Numbered from the stretch's first letter, positions 8,301-15,234 are shown. The stretch: DNA of 32,301 nucleotides from Microbacterium testaceum (GCF_001476285.1 NZ_LDRU01000047.1:1-32301), one strand, 5' to 3'. The notes: generated from the sequence alone by a model not told the origin. Numbers and translations: made by a program.

Positions 8301-10510
8301 AACTCCGGTTTGGGCGCCTGGCCCGGCAGGTCATCGGGGCCGACCACCTGGATCTGGGCGGTCAGCGAGGCGGCCACGGAGTGGTCGACCTCGGGCTCGG
8401 GGAGGTGGTGCTCCCGCAGCACGATGAGCGACTTGGGCTCGATCGGCAGCGTCTCGCCCGGGCTCAGCGGCTCGGTGTTCGCGCGCTCCCCCGCGGTATC
8501 GACGTAGGCGTCCCACTCGGGGGCGTACTCGAAGTCCGGCAGGACGAAGTCGACGGGCTCGTCACCGGCGTTGAACAGCACGAGGAAGTGGTCGTCGCTG
8601 ATCGACTCGCCGCGACGATCGCGCTCGCGGATGCCCTGGCCGTTGAGGAACACTCCGACAGCGCGACCGAAGCCGTTGTCCCAGTCCTCCGGCTGCATGA
8701 GCGAGCCGTCGGGACGCAGCCACACCACGTCGGGGATCGGCGCCCCCTCCTCCATCTTCACGGGACGGCCGTCGAAGAAGCGGCTGCGGCGGAAGGTGGG
8801 GTGCTGCTTGCGCAGCCGCGCGAGGGCCGCGGTGAACTCGATGAGCGGGTGGTCGACGTTCGACCAATCCACCCACGTGATCTCGTTGTCCTGCGCGTAG
8901 CCGTTGTTGTTACCGCCCTGCGTGCGACCGAGCTCGTCGCCGTGCAGCAGCATCGGCACGCCCTGGCTGAGCAGGAGGGTGGCGATGAAGTTGCGCTGCT
9001 GCTGCGCGCGACGCTTGAGCACCTCGGGGTCGTCGGTGGGACCCTCGATGCCCATGTTGCTCGAGCGGTTGTGCGATTCGCCGTCGTTGTTGTCCTCGCC
9101 GTTGGCCTCGTTGTGCTTCTCGTTGTACGACACGAGGTCGCGGAGGGTGAAGCCGTCGTGCGCGGTGACGAAGTTGATGGATGCCACGGGGAAGCGCCCC
9201 GAGTGCTCGTACAGGTCGGCGGACCCCGTGAGGCGCGATGCGAATTCGGCGAGCGCCTGCGGCTCGCCACGCCAGAAGTCGCGGACGGTGTCGCGGTACT
9301 TGCCGTTCCACTCGGTCCACTGGGGCGGGAAGTTTCCGACCTGGTAGCCGCCGGGACCGACGTCCCACGGCTCGGCGATGAGCTTGACCTGAGAGACCAC
9401 CGGATCCTGCTGCACGAGCTCGAAGAAGGTCGCGAGCTTGTCCACCTCGTAGAACTCGCGCGCGAGGGTCGAGGCGAGGTCGAAGCGGAAGCCGTCGACG
9501 TGCATCTCGAGCACCCAGTACCGCAGCGAGTCCATGATGAGCTGCAGCGTGTGGGGGTTGCCCACATTCATGCTGTTGCCGGTGCCGGTGTAGTCGGTGT
9601 AGTACCGCTTGTCGTCGTCTTCGAGGCGGTAGTAGGCCTCGTTGTCGATGCCGCGCATCGACAGGGTCGGGCCCATGTGGTTGCCCTCGGCCGTGTGGTT
9701 GTAGACCACGTCGAGGATGACCTCGATGCCCGCCGCATGCAGCGCCTTGACCATGGCCTTGAACTCCTGCACCTGCTGACCGTGATCGCCGGTCGAGGAA
9801 TAGGTGTTCTGGGGCGCGAGGAACGCGATGGTGTTGTAGCCCCAGTAGTTCGACAGCCCCTTCTCTTCGAGGGTCGAGTCGTTGACGAACTGATGCACCG
9901 GCATCAGTTCGATCGCGGTGACGCCGAGCTTGCGCAGGTGGTCGATCACCGCCGGGTGCGCGATGCCCGCGTAGGTGCCGCGCAGCTCTTCCGGAACGTC
10001 GGGGTGCAGCTGGGTCAGACCCTTCACGTGGGCCTCGTAGATGAACGTCTCGGAGTAGGGGGTCTTGGGCTGGCGATCGCCCGACCAGTCGAAGAACGGG
10101 TTGATGACCACGCCCTTCATCATGTGCGCGGCGGAGTCCTCGTCGTTGAACGAGTCGGGATCGCCGAACTCGTAGCTGAAGACGGGCTGGCCCCAGTCGA
10201 CCTGCCCTTCGACCGCCTTCGCGTAGGGGTCGAGCAGGAGCTTGCTGGCATTGAACCGCTTGCCGTTCGCGGGGTCGTACTCCCCGTGGACGCGGTACCC
10301 GTAACGCTGCCCCGGTTGGATGTTCGGGAGGTACGCGTGCCAGACGAATGCGTCGACGTCGATCAGCTCGAAGCACGTCTCCGTTCCGTCCTCGTCGAAG
10401 AGGCAGAGCTCGACCTTCTCTGCTCCTTCGCTGAACAGGGCGAAGTTCGTCCCGTTACCGTCGTAAGTGGCCCCGAGGGGATAACTGGATCCTGGCCATA
10501 CCTGCTGCAC
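8297..10510 (-). CDS. glgX: glycogen debranching enzyme GlgX/TreX (GH13_11)
   Basis: GlgX hydrolyses alpha-1,6 branch points of glycogen or limit dextrin and supplies linear maltodextrin to TreY and TreZ. It has an N-terminal CBM48 domain (PLGATYDGNGTNFALFSE near the start), then the barrel with nucleophile Asp344 in HVDGFRFDLA, acid/base Glu380 in LIAEPWDVGPGG and Asp452 in TAHDGFTLRD. An insert rich in Asn/Glu (HNEANGEDNNDG) follows, as is usual in the family. I chose the GTG at 10510 (Met-Gln-Gln-Val-Trp-Pro-Gly) because TATCGT ends 7 nt upstream; a GTG at 10519 adds three residues but would overlap that box. It is the first gene of the cluster, with a 4-nt overlap into treY. Confidence 0.93.
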   Translation of the reverse strand: MQQVWPGSSYPLGATYDGNGTNFALFSEGAEKVELCLFDEDGTETCFELIDVDAFVWHAYLPNIQPGQRYGYRVHGEYDPANGKRFNASKLLLDPYAKAVEGQVDWGQPVFSYEFGDPDSFNDEDSAAHMMKGVVINPFFDWSGDRQPKTPYSETFIYEAHVKGLTQLHPDVPEELRGTYAGIAHPAVIDHLRKLGVTAIELMPVHQFVNDSTLEEKGLSNYWGYNTIAFLAPQNTYSSTGDHGQQVQEFKAMVKALHAAGIEVILDVVYNHTAEGNHMGPTLSMRGIDNEAYYRLEDDDKRYYTDYTGTGNSMNVGNPHTLQLIMDSLRYWVLEMHVDGFRFDLASTLAREFYEVDKLATFFELVQQDPVVSQVKLIAEPWDVGPGGYQVGNFPPQWTEWNGKYRDTVRDFWRGEPQALAEFASRLTGSADLYEHSGRFPVASINFVTAHDGFTLRDLVSYNEKHNEANGEDNNDGESHNRSSNMGIEGPTDDPEVLKRRAQQQRNFIATLLLSQGVPMLLHGDELGRTQGGNNNGYAQDNEITWVDWSNVDHPLIEFTAALARLRKQHPTFRRSRFFDGRPVKMEEGAPIPDVVWLRPDGSLMQPEDWDNGFGRAVGVFLNGQGIRERDRRGESISDDHFLVLFNAGDEPVDFVLPDFEYAPEWDAYVDTAGERANTEPLSPGETLPIEPKSLIVLREHHLPEPEVDHSVAASLTAQIQVVGPDDLPGQAPKPEL

Positions 10511-10517
10511 GTCGCTC

Positions 10518-10523
10518 ACGATA
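10518..10523 (-). promoter_or_regulatory. candidate -10 box TATCGT for leaderless glgX
   Basis: On the minus strand TATCGT ends 7 nt before the GTG at 10510. It overlaps the first base pairs of the longer GTG at 10519, which has no ribosome binding site. This would be the promoter of glgX-treY-treZ. Confidence 0.4.
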
Positions 10524-10583
10524 GACCAGCGTTGTTTCGCCGACGGGGCGCGTCATGGCTGTTGACACCCGCCCCGGCCCCGA

Positions 10584-11060
10584 CTATGCGCGCTCGGGCG
10601 GATGCCGCAGCAGCTCGACGCGCTCGTCGAGGTAGCGCTCGAGCGGCAGGAAGCCGCCCGCTGCGCTCCAGCGCACGAGCACCTCTCCGCCGCGTACCGC
10701 GAGCGGCGTCGAACGTTCACCGAGGGCGGTGAGGTCGATCGGATGCCATTCGATGTGGACCGTCTCCCCCTCGGGGACTCCTCCGCGCGCGGCCGCGGCC
10801 GCGAGTTCCGCTCGTCGGCGCTGCGACTCGGCCGCGAATCCCCGGCGCACCTCGGCGCGCGAACGCACGATGTCGCCGGTGGCGAGCACGGCGTCGTCGG
10901 TGAGCAGCAGTACGCCGAGGTGCCACGCGGTCCCCCGCGGCACGATGCGCGGCGGACGAGGGATGCCGAGAACCCGGCGCCCCTCCTGGAGCTCGCCGAG
11001 CCGTTCGCGCGGTGCGTCCGCCAGACGTGCCCGCACCTCGTCGAGGAGTGTCGCGATCAC
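10584..11060 (-). CDS. uncharacterised protein, 158 aa, coupled to the coiled-coil gene
   Basis: I do not recognise this family. The protein is soluble and has no signal peptide. It contains an Arg/Pro segment (GIPRPPRIVPRGTAWHLG), a hydrophobic strand with LGVLLLTDDAVLATGD, a helical Arg/Glu/Ala stretch around residues 65-90, then HIEWHPIDLTALGERSTP and a C-terminal segment with VLVRWSAAGGF. Its GTG start (11060-11058) overlaps the TGA of the upstream gene (11059-11057) as GTGA, so the two proteins are probably made together and may work together. Codon use is high in third-position GC like its neighbours. It ends 64 nt before the glgX promoter region; no terminator hairpin is obvious between them. 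Confidence 0.75.
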   Translation of the reverse strand: MIATLLDEVRARLADAPRERLGELQEGRRVLGIPRPPRIVPRGTAWHLGVLLLTDDAVLATGDIVRSRAEVRRGFAAESQRRRAELAAAAARGGVPEGETVHIEWHPIDLTALGERSTPLAVRGGEVLVRWSAAGGFLPLERYLDERVELLRHPPERA

Positions 11061-11923
11061 GCATCCGTCCCTTCCGCACGGGCGGCCTCGGCCCGTTCCA
11101 CCGCGCGCTGCGCGACGCGCGCCGCCGCGGCGGCTTCCTTCTGCTCGCTCTCGCGCTGTCCGACGACGGCATCCGCATCGGCGGCGTCAGCCTCGGCGCG
11201 CGCTAAATCGGCTCGCAGCCCCTCGACGCGCTCGCGCGCGCGATCGGCGCGTTCCCGAGCCGTCGCGAGGCGGCGGTCAGCGGCCGCGCTCTCTCGCGCA
11301 GCGTCGGCGTGCGCGCGTTCGGCCTCGCGTACCGCGCGCTCCGCAGCCTTGCGGGCCCGCCGAGCGGCGAGATCGTCGCGTGGCGGGGACGCGGCCACCC
11401 CCTGCGGCACGGACCCCGCGACGGCGTCGCCGAGGCCGCCGGCGTCGAGAGTCGCCAGATCGATCGGCGAGACCAGCCGCCCCGTGAGCACGGCCGCGGC
11501 GACCTCAGGATCCACCACCGCGGCGTTCACCGTCTTCTCCACCGATTCCGCCATCGCCGCGCTGAGCGGCGTCCCCGCTTCGGCGGCGAGCTCGCCGGCG
11601 CGCCGCGCCAGGGCGGCGACCAGCTGGCGCCGTTGCTTCCCGAGACGCGCGAGCTCGGCGGCATCCAGGTCGTCCTGCGCCTCCTGCAGGGCCCGCGAGA
11701 GCTCGACCGCTTCGCCGAGGCGACCGTCGCGGACGAGCAGGTTGACCGCCCACGCGGCCACCGTCGGCTTGCGCAGCTTCGCGATCCGACGGCCCACCGG
11801 TCCCGCCGCGGCGGCTGCCCGCTCCGCGCGCGCGGCGGTGAACCGCGCGGGCGGCAGGGCGAGCAGGTCAGCCGCCGCTTCGTCGACGAGCGCGTCGTCG
11901 TCGCTCCGCGCTGCGCCGGTCAT
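11057..11923 (-). CDS. uncharacterised Ala/Arg-rich protein with C-terminal coiled coil, 288 aa
   Basis: The function is unknown. The N-terminal 110 residues look like a globular domain, with LLALPPARFTAAR and RIAKLRKPTVAAWAVNLLVR; the middle carries AAVLTGRLVSPIDLATLDAG; and from about residue 180 to the end the chain is an unbroken Ala/Arg/Glu heptad-like coiled coil. No membrane segment or signal peptide is present. The start is the ATG at 11923; CAGAAT ends 6 nt upstream, one base from the TANNNT box seen at other genes, and a GGAG is only 2 nt away. It overlaps the next gene by 4 nt (GTGA) and follows the (p)ppGpp synthetase on the same strand. Coiled coils of this composition can mislead similarity searches. 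Confidence 0.75.
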   Translation of the reverse strand: MTGAARSDDDALVDEAAADLLALPPARFTAARAERAAAAAGPVGRRIAKLRKPTVAAWAVNLLVRDGRLGEAVELSRALQEAQDDLDAAELARLGKQRRQLVAALARRAGELAAEAGTPLSAAMAESVEKTVNAAVVDPEVAAAVLTGRLVSPIDLATLDAGGLGDAVAGSVPQGVAASPPRDDLAARRARKAAERAVREAERAHADAARESAAADRRLATARERADRARERVEGLRADLARAEADAADADAVVGQRESEQKEAAAAARVAQRAVERAEAARAEGTDA

Positions 11924-11931
11924 TGCTCCAT

Positions 11932-11949
11932 TCTGACCGTCGGGTCAGA
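11932..11949 (-). terminator. short hairpin over the stop codon of the (p)ppGpp synthetase gene
   Basis: TCTGACC and GGTCAGA form a 7-bp perfect stem with a 4-nt loop. It includes the synthetase stop codon (11945-11947) and touches the candidate -10 box of the next gene, so it may end one transcript or form part of the next gene's control. No T-run is present. Confidence 0.4.
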
Positions 11950-12622
11950 TCGAGACCACCCCGGGCCGGGGCCCGCGGATCTCACGGTGGAGGCGCTCCA
12001 TGCGGGTGTCGAGCTCGGCGGCGGTGTCGGCGGCATCCTTCAACTGATCGAGCAGATCGGCCGGAACGAGGCGGTCGTACTTGTAGTAGATCTTGTGCTC
12101 CAGGCTCGCCCAGAAGTCCATGGCGATCGTCCGGAACTGCACCTCGACCGGCACCTGGACCCTGCCCGTCGAGAGGAAGACGGGCACCTCGACGATGACG
12201 TGGAGGCTCTTGTACCCGTTGGCCTTGGGGCGGGCGATGTAGTCCTTGACGTCTCGGACGGTGATGTCGTCCTGCTGGGTGAGCAGGTCGGACAGTCGAT
12301 AGGCGTCGTCGATGAAACTGCATGTGACCCGGATGCCGGCGATGTCGGTGATCGCGGCGCGAATCGAGTCGAAGTCGGTGTCGATCCCCTTACGACGCAC
12401 CTTGTCGACGAGGCTGTCCGGCGTCTTCACGCGGCTCGAGACGTGCTCGATCGGGTTGTAGTCGTGCATCTCCTGGAACTCTTCGCGCAGGATCGCGATC
12501 TTCGTGTCGACCTCGGCGAGCCCGAAACGGTATTCCATGAGGAATCTCTGGAACTCGTCACGCATGGCGCGGAGAGCCGCACTCGAGACGGTGATCTGCT
12601 GATCGTCCAGCGAATCGGCCAT
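11945..12622 (-). CDS. small alarmone synthetase, RelQ-type GTP pyrophosphokinase family (225 aa)
   Basis: This protein should make (p)ppGpp from GTP/GDP and ATP as part of the stringent response. It consists of the RelA/SpoT synthetase domain alone: NPIEHVSSRVKTPDSLVDK (56-74), DIAGIRVTCSF (93-103), GYKSLHVIVEVPVF (136-149) and EVQFRTIAMDFWASLEHKI (160-178), the last two being typical of RelQ-like enzymes. There is no HD hydrolase, TGS or ACT domain, so it is a synthetase-only small alarmone synthetase. The frame is open upstream, but the ATG at 12622 fits the family N-terminus and has the -10 box TACGGT 7 nt before it. It may be co-transcribed with the 49-aa gene upstream. Confidence 0.88.
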   Translation of the reverse strand: MADSLDDQQITVSSAALRAMRDEFQRFLMEYRFGLAEVDTKIAILREEFQEMHDYNPIEHVSSRVKTPDSLVDKVRRKGIDTDFDSIRAAITDIAGIRVTCSFIDDAYRLSDLLTQQDDITVRDVKDYIARPKANGYKSLHVIVEVPVFLSTGRVQVPVEVQFRTIAMDFWASLEHKIYYKYDRLVPADLLDQLKDAADTAAELDTRMERLHREIRGPRPGVVSI

Positions 12623-12629
12623 GCGACCG

Positions 12630-12635
12630 ACCGTA
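12630..12635 (-). promoter_or_regulatory. -10 box TACGGT for the alarmone synthetase gene
   Basis: TACGGT on the minus strand ends 7 nt before the ATG at 12622; there is no ribosome binding site between. The same hexamer lies 6 nt before the start at 31581. Confidence 0.5.
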
Positions 12636-12665
12636 TCGAGCGGAGATACGAGCGTCCTGTGAGCG

Positions 12666-12815
12666 TCACGCGCGCGGAGGCTCGTCCTTCCGCGGCACCA
12701 GCTCGCCATCCACCACGTCGATTCCCACCAGCCCGTCGAAGACGTCGGGGAGGTCGGCGGAGTCGGCGGGGCCATCGCCGGGTTCCATCGGAGACGGGGG
12801 GTATCGGTCTTTCAC
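12666..12815 (-). CDS. small acidic hypothetical protein, 49 aa
   Basis: A short open frame begins with GTG at 12815 and has a good ribosome binding site, GGAAGGA, about 7 nt upstream. Third codon positions are mostly G or C as in real genes here. The product is rich in Asp and Pro, with the central stretch DVFDGLVGIDVVDGELV and a basic tail ending RKDEPPRA; it has no membrane segment. The function is unknown. It lies 43 nt upstream of the alarmone synthetase on the same strand, so a leader or partner role is possible but unproven. An upstream extension of 15 residues is open but lacks the ribosome binding site. Confidence 0.6.
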   Translation of the reverse strand: MKDRYPPSPMEPGDGPADSADLPDVFDGLVGIDVVDGELVPRKDEPPRA

Positions 12816-12876
12816 GGCGCTGTCCTTCCGTGGAGTCCTTCTACGGTGGCAGCACCCCACGCTCCGACCGGGCGGC

Positions 12877-12905
12877 TTGACACTCTCGGACGCACGGCGT
12901 ATTCG
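12877..12905 (+). promoter_or_regulatory. candidate promoter TTGACA-N17-TATTCG
   Basis: A perfect -35 hexamer (12877-12882) with 17-nt spacing to TATTCG (12900-12905) would start transcription near 12912, about 23 nt before the DUF7882-type gene at 12935. It competes with, or adds to, the leaderless -10 box at 12923. Confidence 0.4.
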
Positions 12906-12922
12906 CGGTGAGGCCGCGCGGT

Positions 12923-12928
12923 TAGTGT
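12923..12928 (+). promoter_or_regulatory. -10 box TAGTGT for a leaderless mRNA
   Basis: TAGTGT ends 6 nt before the ATG at 12935; only GGAGCC lies between, and the GGAG there is too near the start for a normal ribosome binding site. Confidence 0.5.
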
Positions 12929-12934
12929 GGAGCC

Positions 12935-13270
12935 ATGGGGACGATCATTTACGGAAGCTCGACGACCGTTCACATCGAGGATCGCGCGCTGGCGCACCTC
13001 AAGGTCGTCATCTCGACGAAGCTCCGCCGCGGTGAGAGCTTCACCCTGTCGTGGCGCCACCCCGACGAGGAGCCACGCGGCCGGAGCACCCTGTGGCTCC
13101 ACCCGGCGATCCCGCTGCGGTTCGTCTTCGACGACGCCGAACCGACGAAGCTGAGCCGGGAGTGGATCGAGCGTCTCTCGGAGTCGGCGAACTCGTCGGG
13201 CGGAATCATGCTGGTCGCCGAAGACATCGCCCCCTCGCGCGACACGAAGAGCGACAGCTCGACCCGCTGA
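12935..13270 (+). CDS. DUF7882-type small protein, paralogue 1 (111 aa)
   Basis: This is the first of three related small proteins in a row. Shared features are a start MGxxxYG, then EDRALAHLKVVISTKLRRGE, a serine/arginine segment, LWLHPAIPLRFVFD, a helical SREWIERLSESANSSGG and a hydrophobic end. The family is common in Microbacteriaceae, and I recall database entries calling such proteins 'ATP-dependent DNA ligase'; at this size, with no KxDG motif visible, that name is not credible. It has no signal peptide or membrane segment; the function is unknown. It resembles paralogue 3 (13704) much more than paralogue 2. Its stop codon is only 2 nt from that of paralogue 2 on the other strand. Confidence 0.85.
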   Translation: MGTIIYGSSTTVHIEDRALAHLKVVISTKLRRGESFTLSWRHPDEEPRGRSTLWLHPAIPLRFVFDDAEPTKLSREWIERLSESANSSGGIMLVAEDIAPSRDTKSDSSTR

Positions 13271-13272
13271 GG

Positions 13273-13590
13273 TCAGCCCTCTTCAGAGACGCTGTCCTCG
13301 GACGGCTCGGGCGTGATCGCCAGGCCGTTGGGTCCGGATGCCGCGAGCATCAGGTCTTCGACCCACACGCGGTTGATGCGCGGCGGACGGCTGCCGTAGA
13401 AGTGGAACTGGATCGGCACGGAGGGGTGCATCCAGAAGCTGCGGCGACCGCTGCCGTCTCCCACCTCGACGTCGAACATGAACGACTCGGAGCGGCGCAG
13501 CTTGTTCATCACGACGATGCGCAGGTGAGCCAGCGTGCGGTCATCGATGTCGACGGCGTTGGCGACGGTGTCGTAGATGAATCTGCCCAT
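13273..13590 (-). CDS. DUF7882-type small protein, paralogue 2 (105 aa)
   Basis: This is the divergent member of the trio. It starts MGRFIYD, followed by DIDDRTLAHLRIVVMNKLRR, FWMHPSVPIQFHFYG, RVWVEDLMLAASG and an acidic tail. The segment after KLRR reads SESFMFDVEVGDGSGRR, where paralogues 1 and 3 have GESFTLSW. The frame extends 9 codons upstream, but the ATG at 13590 is preferred because it aligns with MG in the other two and has TAGGCT 7 nt before it. It is convergent with paralogue 1 (2-nt gap) and divergent from paralogue 3 (113-nt gap). The molecular function is unknown; conservation of the HPxxPxxF core suggests one shared fold. Confidence 0.85.
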   Translation of the reverse strand: MGRFIYDTVANAVDIDDRTLAHLRIVVMNKLRRSESFMFDVEVGDGSGRRSFWMHPSVPIQFHFYGSRPPRINRVWVEDLMLAASGPNGLAITPEPSEDSVSEEG

Positions 13591-13597
13591 GGGGTCG

Positions 13598-13603
13598 AGC
13601 CTA
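13598..13603 (-). promoter_or_regulatory. -10 box TAGGCT for a leaderless mRNA
   Basis: On the minus strand TAGGCT ends 7 nt before the ATG at 13590; the 7 nt hold no ribosome binding site. Confidence 0.5.
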
Positions 13604-13690
13604 TCCGAGGAACGCACAAGTCATCCCGACGACGCGTGCCACGTGGGTCGAGGGGAAATCAACCCCGCGGAGGGCGCGAGCCGATCTCGC

Positions 13691-13696
13691 TAACGT
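13691..13696 (+). promoter_or_regulatory. -10 box TAACGT deciding the start of DUF7882-type paralogue 3
   Basis: TAACGT ends 7 nt before the GTG at 13704. A GTG at 13695 in the same frame lies partly inside the box and adds three residues not seen in the paralogues, so 13704 is the better start. Confidence 0.5.
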
Positions 13697-13703
13697 GCAT
13701 GGG

Positions 13704-14021
13704 GTGGGAACGCTCTACTACGGCGACGTCGCGACGCCGATCGAAATGGAAGACCGCGCGCTGGCGCATATCAAGGTCGTCATCGCCACGAAGCTCCGCC
13801 GGGGGGAGAGCTTCACCCTCTCGTGGACGCACGGTCCCGGCCAGGAGGTCGGGCGCAGCACCGTGTGGTTGCATCCGTCCATTCCCCTTCGCTTCGTCTT
13901 CGACGAGCCGGAGCCGGCGTTGCTGAGCCGCGCGTGGGTGGAGGAGCTCGCGAACTCGGCCAACTCTTCGGGTGGCCTGCTCATCGTCCCCGAGCCCGGG
14001 CCCGAGAACCCGAAGGCTTGA
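13704..14021 (+). CDS. DUF7882-type small protein, paralogue 3 (105 aa)
   Basis: This is closely related to paralogue 1, about two-thirds identical by eye: MGTLYYG, MEDRALAHIKVVIATKLRRG, ESFTLSWTHG, VWLHPSIPLRFVFDEPEP, RAWVEELANSANSSGG and a Pro/Glu-rich end. Starting at the GTG at 13704 makes the N-terminus match paralogue 1 (Met-Gly-Thr) and puts a -10 box 7 nt upstream. Paralogues 1 and 3 probably arose by duplication, with paralogue 2 sitting inverted between them. It ends 10 nt before the convergent MarR gene. The function is unknown, as for the other two. Confidence 0.85.
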   Translation: MGTLYYGDVATPIEMEDRALAHIKVVIATKLRRGESFTLSWTHGPGQEVGRSTVWLHPSIPLRFVFDEPEPALLSRAWVEELANSANSSGGLLIVPEPGPENPKA

Positions 14022-14031
14022 TTCTCGCGAC

Positions 14032-14580
14032 CTAAACGGTGGTCTGGGCGTCCTCGGGCGATGCTTCGTGCGAGGCGGGAGCGGGATCGACCTGATCGAC
14101 CGCGTCCTGCAGCCGACCCAGACACGCGATCACGACGTCGCACTCCTCCGGCGTCATCTCGGCCACGGCCCCCATCATGCGGCTGTGCATCGAACCGAGC
14201 GTTGCGCGCACCTCGTGGTCGCTGGCAGCGGTGGCGACGACCCGGACGCTCCGCCGGTCGGTCGGGTGCGGCACGCGCGTGACGTGGCCGGATCTCTCGA
14301 GGCGGTCGATGATCGCCGTGGTCGATGCCGTCGAGACCCCCAGATACCGTGTCAGCTCGGCCGGCGTCACGTGGCGATCCTGGCCCGCTGCGCGAAGGAG
14401 GTACCGGAGCACGAGGAGATCGTTCTCGCCCATCGACATCGCCTCGCGTGTGCGACGGCGCATCGCCACCTCGGCGGCGCGATAGACACGGAAGGCCTGC
14501 AAGACCTCGACGGCCCGACGCCGACGGTCCTCCTCGGCCGCGCCATACCAATAGCGCGACGACTGCGAGCCGTTTTCCAC
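14032..14580 (-). CDS. MarR-family transcriptional regulator 1 (182 aa)
   Basis: This is a winged helix-turn-helix repressor-type protein. The DNA-binding domain covers about residues 50-115: ENDLLVLRYLLR, then the recognition region TPAELTRYLGVSTASTTAII and DRLERSGHVTR, and the wing HPTDRRSVRV. Helices at both ends would form the dimer interface. The GTG at 14580 has TAGGAT 6 nt upstream. It is divergent from a second MarR gene (14718) across a 137-nt gap with an imperfect palindrome at 14661-14688, and tail-to-tail with a DUF7882-type gene. No transporter or enzyme of the kind MarR proteins usually control is adjacent, so its targets are not evident. Confidence 0.88.
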   Translation of the reverse strand: MENGSQSSRYWYGAAEEDRRRRAVEVLQAFRVYRAAEVAMRRRTREAMSMGENDLLVLRYLLRAAGQDRHVTPAELTRYLGVSTASTTAIIDRLERSGHVTRVPHPTDRRSVRVVATAASDHEVRATLGSMHSRMMGAVAEMTPEECDVVIACLGRLQDAVDQVDPAPASHEASPEDAQTTV

Positions 14581-14586
14581 TTCGGC

Positions 14587-14592
14587 ATCCTA
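14587..14592 (-). promoter_or_regulatory. -10 box TAGGAT for MarR gene 1
   Basis: On the minus strand TAGGAT ends 6 nt before the GTG at 14580, consistent with a leaderless mRNA. Confidence 0.5.
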
Positions 14593-14660
14593 TGTCAGGC
14601 CGCACCGTCCAGGCCCCTGCCGTTCCGCGAGGCGGACGAGTACCATGGAAAATACATCGG

Positions 14661-14688
14661 CTGTCGAGTTGATAGGACATCGAGACAG
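14661..14688. promoter_or_regulatory. candidate MarR operator between divergent regulators
   Basis: CTGTC at 14661-14665 and GACAG at 14684-14688 bound a 28-nt imperfect palindrome with inner TTGATAGGACATCGA. It lies 29 nt before the start of MarR gene 2 and 81 nt from that of gene 1. Length and symmetry suit a MarR dimer; which of the two proteins binds is unknown. Confidence 0.4.
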
Positions 14689-14717
14689 TAGCTCAGCAAG
14701 GTTTCGCGGGAGGTGAC

Positions 14718-15206
14718 ATGCGACGCACGGCCACAGCAGACGACGTGGTGAGGGCCCTCGGCGACCTCACCGACTCGAGCGCCATCTCGGAGCGCGCGGC
14801 GCTGCAGTCACTCGGCATCGGTCCGAACGACGCGAAAGTCCTGCGTTTCCTGCTCGAGCGCAGCGAAGACGACGACCCCGTCACCCCGCGCCTTCTGGCC
14901 GACATGCTCGGCATCTCGTCGGCGGCGACCACCACTCTCATCGATCGTCTGGCCGAGGCGGGGTGGGTCGCACGAGAGCCGTACCCCGGCGACCGGCGTT
15001 CGATCGTCGTCCGCGCGACCATCGATCCCGAGTCCTCGGCACGACGAGTCCTCTCGGTCCGGCGAGCGTCGGTCGCCGAGGCCGCGTCGAAGCTGGACGC
15101 CGCCGAGCGGCGTGTGGTGGCCGATTTCCTCGACGACATCGCACGCGTCGAGAAGCACCACGTCGACAGCATCGCCGAGGCGGACAGCGCATCCCGCTCG
15201 CACTGA
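14718..15206 (+). CDS. MarR-family transcriptional regulator 2 (162 aa)
   Basis: This is a second MarR-type winged-helix protein. Residues 33-100 hold the DNA-binding domain: GIGPNDAKVLRFLLER, TPRLLADMLGISSAATTTLI, DRLAEAGWVAR and the wing GDRRSIVV. The region is clearly similar to MarR regulator 1 (shared LGxSxAxTTxxIDRL and DRRS), so the pair may be an old duplication or may cross-regulate. The C-terminal helices contain KLDAAERRVVADFLDDI, like dimerisation helices in the family. The ATG at 14718 has GGGAGG about 6 nt upstream, unlike its leaderless neighbour. It converges with the DUF3072 gene at 15235. The ligand and targets are unknown. Confidence 0.88.
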   Translation: MRRTATADDVVRALGDLTDSSAISERAALQSLGIGPNDAKVLRFLLERSEDDDPVTPRLLADMLGISSAATTTLIDRLAEAGWVAREPYPGDRRSIVVRATIDPESSARRVLSVRRASVAEAASKLDAAERRVVADFLDDIARVEKHHVDSIAEADSASRSH

Positions 15207-15234
15207 CGGACAGCACGAACGGGACGCAGCGCCC

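Noticed and set aside
6468..8507. Long plus-strand open frame (679 codons) opposite treY, and a similar 783-codon frame opposite glgX
   Set aside because: They are rich in Val/Arg/Glu/His with no recognisable motif, arise because third positions are G/C, and lie wholly antisense to genes with intact catalytic motifs.
10562..10590. TTGACA-N17-TATGCG on the plus strand
   Set aside because: It looks like a good promoter but points into the antisense strand of the 158-aa gene with no plus-strand gene after it; in 32 kb one such match by chance is plausible.
12935..14021. ATP-dependent DNA ligase (database-style name for this family)
   Set aside because: About 105 residues, no KxDG motif and no nucleotidyltransferase domain.
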